Origin: Pseudalkalibacillus salsuginis | GTDB lineage: Bacteria > Bacillota > Bacilli > Bacillales > Fictibacillaceae | Assembly (NCBI RefSeq): GCF_021646685.1 | Contig: NZ_JAKJHW010000005.1 | Coordinates: 124,001-188,000, forward strand | DNA: 64,000 bases | Reading direction: 5' to 3' | Part shown: positions 61,214-64,000 of the stretch, piece after piece | Layout: each line of letters opens with the position of its first letter | Numbering within the stretch: the stretch's first letter is position 1 | Position numbers and translations under genes: made by a program | The notes under the pieces: generated by a model | Databases searched by the model: none | Seen by the model: only the letters and a program-made list of their open reading frames with translations | What the model was told of the DNA's origin: nothing

Positions 61214-61236
61214 TATGTAACTATTCTAAAAACATA

Positions 61237-61266
61237 TTGACAAACACTATATTTAGTGAGATTGTA
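61237..61266 (+). promoter_or_regulatory. Candidate promoter of the riboswitch-nrd transcript
   Basis: Perfect TTGACA (61237-61242) with only a poor -10 (ATTGTA at 61261-61266, 18-bp spacer). Confidence 0.5.
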
Positions 61267-61299
61267 AGGTTAATAATACAATATATTGATTTTATTGAA

Positions 61300-61482
61300 C
61301 GATAGGTGTCTTTTAAGAAGACTTAATAGGGAATTTGGTGAGAAGCCAGGACTGTCCCCGCAACTGTAATTGTGGACGAACGGAATGATCCACTGTATAA
61401 GAGAGTCTAGCAATAGGTGCTTATATGGGAAGGGTTCCTAGTAGGGAGAAGCAAAAGTCAGTAGACCTGCCTGAGTTTGGTG
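61300..61482 (+). ncRNA. Adenosylcobalamin (B12) riboswitch
   Basis: Conserved cobalamin-riboswitch blocks are in order: ATAGGTG, TAATAGGGAA, TGGTGAGAAGCCAGGACTGT, CCCCGCAACTGTAA (the B12 box) and GTCAGTAGACCTGCCTGA. It precedes the class I ribonucleotide reductase gene and ends in a terminator region, so B12 is expected to switch expression off at transcription. A class II (B12-dependent) reductase elsewhere would explain this logic. Confidence 0.93.
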
Positions 61483-61576
61483 TTTCAATTCTTCGGGGAT
61501 TGAGGGTTGAAGCGTGGACGTTCTTTTCAATTCGGTCCGGGTCTTTTATATAGGTCTGGTCCGATTTCAAACCGTC

Positions 61577-61614
61577 TTCGTTTCAACCACTCGAAATACG
61601 GGTGGTTTTTTTAA
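61577..61614 (+). terminator. Riboswitch expression-platform terminator
   Basis: AACCACTCG and CGGGTGGTT pair around AAATA, followed by TTTTT, about 100 bases after the aptamer. Confidence 0.8.
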
Positions 61615-61616
61615 TG

Positions 61617-61858
61617 GATAAGAAAGTATAAAAATTTTGGTTGCGGTGAAGAACTGTCTAGCTCCACCGCCCAACCACTTAGATCACTTCAGACCTCCTG
61701 CGGCGGCGACAGCCTCCTCGTCGGACTTCCAGTGACCTTCGTGGCTGACCAGGGCGTTTGCGCTTTTCTTGATGTCTAGCTCCACCGCCCAACCACTTGG
61801 ATCACTTCAGACCTCCTGCGGCGGCGAATGCCACGACGTTGGTCTTCCCGGTGACCTG
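61617..61858. repeat. Two tandem truncated family A repeats inside the nrd leader
   Basis: The first copy (61617-61772) runs from GATAAGAAAGTATAAAAATT through GTCTAGCTCCACCGCCCAACC to GGGCGTTTGCGCTTTTCTT, lacking the central ACCGAACTTTG part. The second (61773-61858) restarts at TGTCTAGCTCCACCGCCCAA and ends GTGACCTGTATAGG. They lie between the terminator and the coding region. Confidence 0.8.
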
Positions 61859-61898
61859 TATAGGTTAACTCTCTAAATCAGAAATGGAGGACTAAAAA

Positions 61899-64000
61899 AT
61901 GACTACCGTACTGAATAAAAAGCATTTTCCGATAAAACTCATTAAACTTACTGAAAAACTGGAAAAGAAATTCCCTCATCTGGATGTATCAGACTTAATC
62001 GAGAAAGCAACGACTCAATCGGACCATGCCAATGAGGAAGCGTACATCAATTTGATGCTATTGGAAGGGTTGGCAAGAATTACACAGGAAGAGCCGGATT
62101 GGACGTATGTCTGTGCCCAAATCCATCTTTATTCTCTTTACCGTGAAACCGCTCGAAATCGTGACCAGGTACCTGGTTATCGAAACTTCCATGGGCTTCT
62201 CCAATTACTTAACAAAAAAGGTCTCTTTGACAAAGAGCTGCTTACACATTACACGAAAGAAGAGGTGGACGAGCTTGAAGCAGAATTGGTGCCGGAACGG
62301 GATGAACTGTTCACATATGCAGGCATCCGGATGCTGGCGGACCGTTATCTAGCGCGGGATCATGATCGCCAATTATACGAGCTGCCTCAAGAGAGATGGA
62401 TGGTCATTTCAATGACGTTGATGATTCCTGAACCGAAGGAACAACGTCTCCAACTTGTAAAAGAGGCCTATTGGGTCCTTTCAAACCTCTATATGACGGT
62501 GGCTACCCCGACCCTTGCCAATGCAGGGAAAGCGCATGGCCAGCTAAGCTCATGCTTCATCGATACAGTAGATGACAGCTTGCGGGGAATCTATGATTCG
62601 AACACGGATATCGCGATGCTCAGTAAAGCAGGGGGAGGAATCGGTGTCTATCTCGGAAAGATCCGCAGTAAAGGCTCGGACATCAAAGGGTACAAAAATA
62701 CATCTTCAGGTGTAATCGCCTGGATGAAACAGCTCAACACGACCGCAGTAAATGTCGATCAACTCGGACAGCGCAATGGTGCTGTTGCGGTCTATTACCC
62801 GGTATTCGGAAAAGACATTTTCGCCTTCCTCGATGCGAAGCTGAACAATGGGGACGAGCGGCAGAGGACACATGATCTGTTCACAGGAGTCGTCATCCCT
62901 GATCTATTCATGGAAAAAGTCGAAAACCGTGAAGAGTGGTATCTGTTCGACCCGCATGAGGTGAAAAAGCTGATGGGATTTGAGCTTGATGATTTTTACG
63001 ATGAAGAGAAGGGTAGCGGAAGCTTCCGGGAGAAATACGAACAATGCGTCGATCATCCCTTCCTTTCCCGCGAGACCGTGCCTGCGATCGAAATCATGAA
63101 ACGGATCATGATCAGTCAGCTTGAGACCGGCGGCCCGTTCATGTTTTATAAGGATACAGTCAATCGGTTGAATAACAACCGTCACGAAGGAATCATCTAT
63201 TGTACCAACCTATGTACGGAAATCACACAAAATCAGTCAGCTACGACGGTTGAAGAGGAAACGACCAAGGACGGGAAAATTATTATCACAAAAACTCCTG
63301 GTGATTTTGTCGTTTGTAATTTATCAAGCCTCTCTCTTGCAAAAGTGATGAAAGACGATGTGTTGGAGCGTGTCATTCCGACTCAAGTACGGATGCTCGA
63401 TAACGTTATTGAACTTAATAAAGATAAAATTGAAGTGAAACAAGCGTTCCTGACGAATGAAAAGTACCGGGCGATCGGACTGGGAACGTTCGGGTGGCAT
63501 CATCTGCTCGCTCAGAAAGGGATCCGCTGGGAGTCGGAGGAAGCGGTCACCTTTGCAGATCAGCTTTATGAAAAAATTAACTTCCTGACGATTCAAGCAA
63601 GTAATGCCCTGGCAAAAGAAAAAGGGACTTATCCAACATTTGAAGGCAGCGAATGGAGTACAGGGGCTTATTTTGAAAAAAGAGGCTACGAAAGTCCGGA
63701 GTGGCGTGAATTAGCGGACAATGTCCAAAATGAAGGGATCCGGAACGGTTGGCTGCTTGCGGTTGCACCGAATGCGTCAACGAGTATTATTGCCGGCTCT
63801 ACAGCGAGCATCGATCCGATTTTCAAAAAGCAATATGCCGAAGAGAAGAAAAACTCAAAAATACCAGTGACCGCCCCTGACTTGTCACCTGAAACAACAT
63901 GGTTTTATAAGAGTGCATATGATATCGACCAAAAATGGAGCATCCGCCAAAATGCAGCAAGGCAGCGCCATGTCGATCAATCGATTTCCTTCAACCTATA
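61899..64000 (+). CDS. Class I ribonucleoside-diphosphate reductase, alpha subunit (3' end outside window)
   Basis: The first 700 residues are present and the frame is uninterrupted. The enzyme reduces ribonucleotides to deoxyribonucleotides with a beta subunit. Active-site residues are visible: Cys in GQLSSCFIDTV, NLCTEI with Asn, Cys and Glu, and the partner Cys in VVCNLSSLSL; PNASTSIIAGSTASIDP is the late motif. GGAGG lies 9 bases before the ATG. The B12 riboswitch upstream suggests this B12-independent enzyme is made when cobalamin is scarce. Confidence 0.93.
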   Translation, partial: MTTVLNKKHFPIKLIKLTEKLEKKFPHLDVSDLIEKATTQSDHANEEAYINLMLLEGLARITQEEPDWTYVCAQIHLYSLYRETARNRDQVPGYRNFHGLLQLLNKKGLFDKELLTHYTKEEVDELEAELVPERDELFTYAGIRMLADRYLARDHDRQLYELPQERWMVISMTLMIPEPKEQRLQLVKEAYWVLSNLYMTVATPTLANAGKAHGQLSSCFIDTVDDSLRGIYDSNTDIAMLSKAGGGIGVYLGKIRSKGSDIKGYKNTSSGVIAWMKQLNTTAVNVDQLGQRNGAVAVYYPVFGKDIFAFLDAKLNNGDERQRTHDLFTGVVIPDLFMEKVENREEWYLFDPHEVKKLMGFELDDFYDEEKGSGSFREKYEQCVDHPFLSRETVPAIEIMKRIMISQLETGGPFMFYKDTVNRLNNNRHEGIIYCTNLCTEITQNQSATTVEEETTKDGKIIITKTPGDFVVCNLSSLSLAKVMKDDVLERVIPTQVRMLDNVIELNKDKIEVKQAFLTNEKYRAIGLGTFGWHHLLAQKGIRWESEEAVTFADQLYEKINFLTIQASNALAKEKGTYPTFEGSEWSTGAYFEKRGYESPEWRELADNVQNEGIRNGWLLAVAPNASTSIIAGSTASIDPIFKKQYAEEKKNSKIPVTAPDLSPETTWFYKSAYDIDQKWSIRQNAARQRHVDQSISFNL

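Overview
The window comes from a low-GC, endospore-forming, aerobic Bacillaceae chromosome. Evidence is the gene content (cwlJ-gerQ, spo0M, bshB2, hemQ, ctaM/DUF420, lipL), AGGAGG-type ribosome sites, TTG/GTG starts and Bacillus-type NsrR, MhqR and LexA sites. From about 48 kb to 61 kb the genes are mostly those of the B. subtilis ywd-ywf-ywg region (ywdI, ywdK, gerQ, cwlJ, hemQ, pta, lipL, ywfO, ywgA). No rRNA, tRNA or CRISPR array was seen.

Layout. 0-12 kb holds redox and nitrosative-stress genes (msrAB, hmp with divergent nsrR), a CPA1 antiporter, the bacillithiol gene bshB2 with yojF, an M29 aminopeptidase, a decayed eis-like acetyltransferase carrying an inserted repeat, ung and small proteins. 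12-16.3 kb looks foreign: an AraC-regulator fragment, a membrane-anchored hydrolase, a two-component system and what looks like a DNA-ligase tail. 16.5-37.7 kb holds an EamA exporter, MscS channel, penicillin-acylase-family enzyme, HtrA-like protease with a zinc-ribbon partner, ctaM, a frameshifted GGEEF protein, amidase and an FdhF/YdeP oxidoreductase. 38-42 kb has a SLAP-domain protein and a TAXI-TRAP transporter. 42.5-46.3 kb has mhqR and wrbA sharing MhqR palindromes, a FrnE-like gene with in-frame UGA, a broken NERD gene and cheX. 47-57 kb holds small stress and spore genes, an alpha-glucosidase, a SigO/YvrJ/RsoA split-sigma cassette behind a LexA-like box, germination genes, hemQ, spo0M, pta and lipL. 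The end holds a glutamate/aspartate-type symporter, ywfO-ywgA and a cobalamin riboswitch ahead of a class I ribonucleotide reductase cut by the window edge.

Non-coding structure is unusually rich. Four intergenic arrays share a 20-21 bp period with different core words. There are also about ten copies of interlocking dispersed repeats (called families A-D here), two of which look MITE-like. At least five genes are broken by stops or frameshifts. The most interesting single site is the UGA at the first cysteine of the FrnE CxxC motif, followed by a bacterial-SECIS-like hairpin: a selenoprotein candidate, with decay as the rival explanation.
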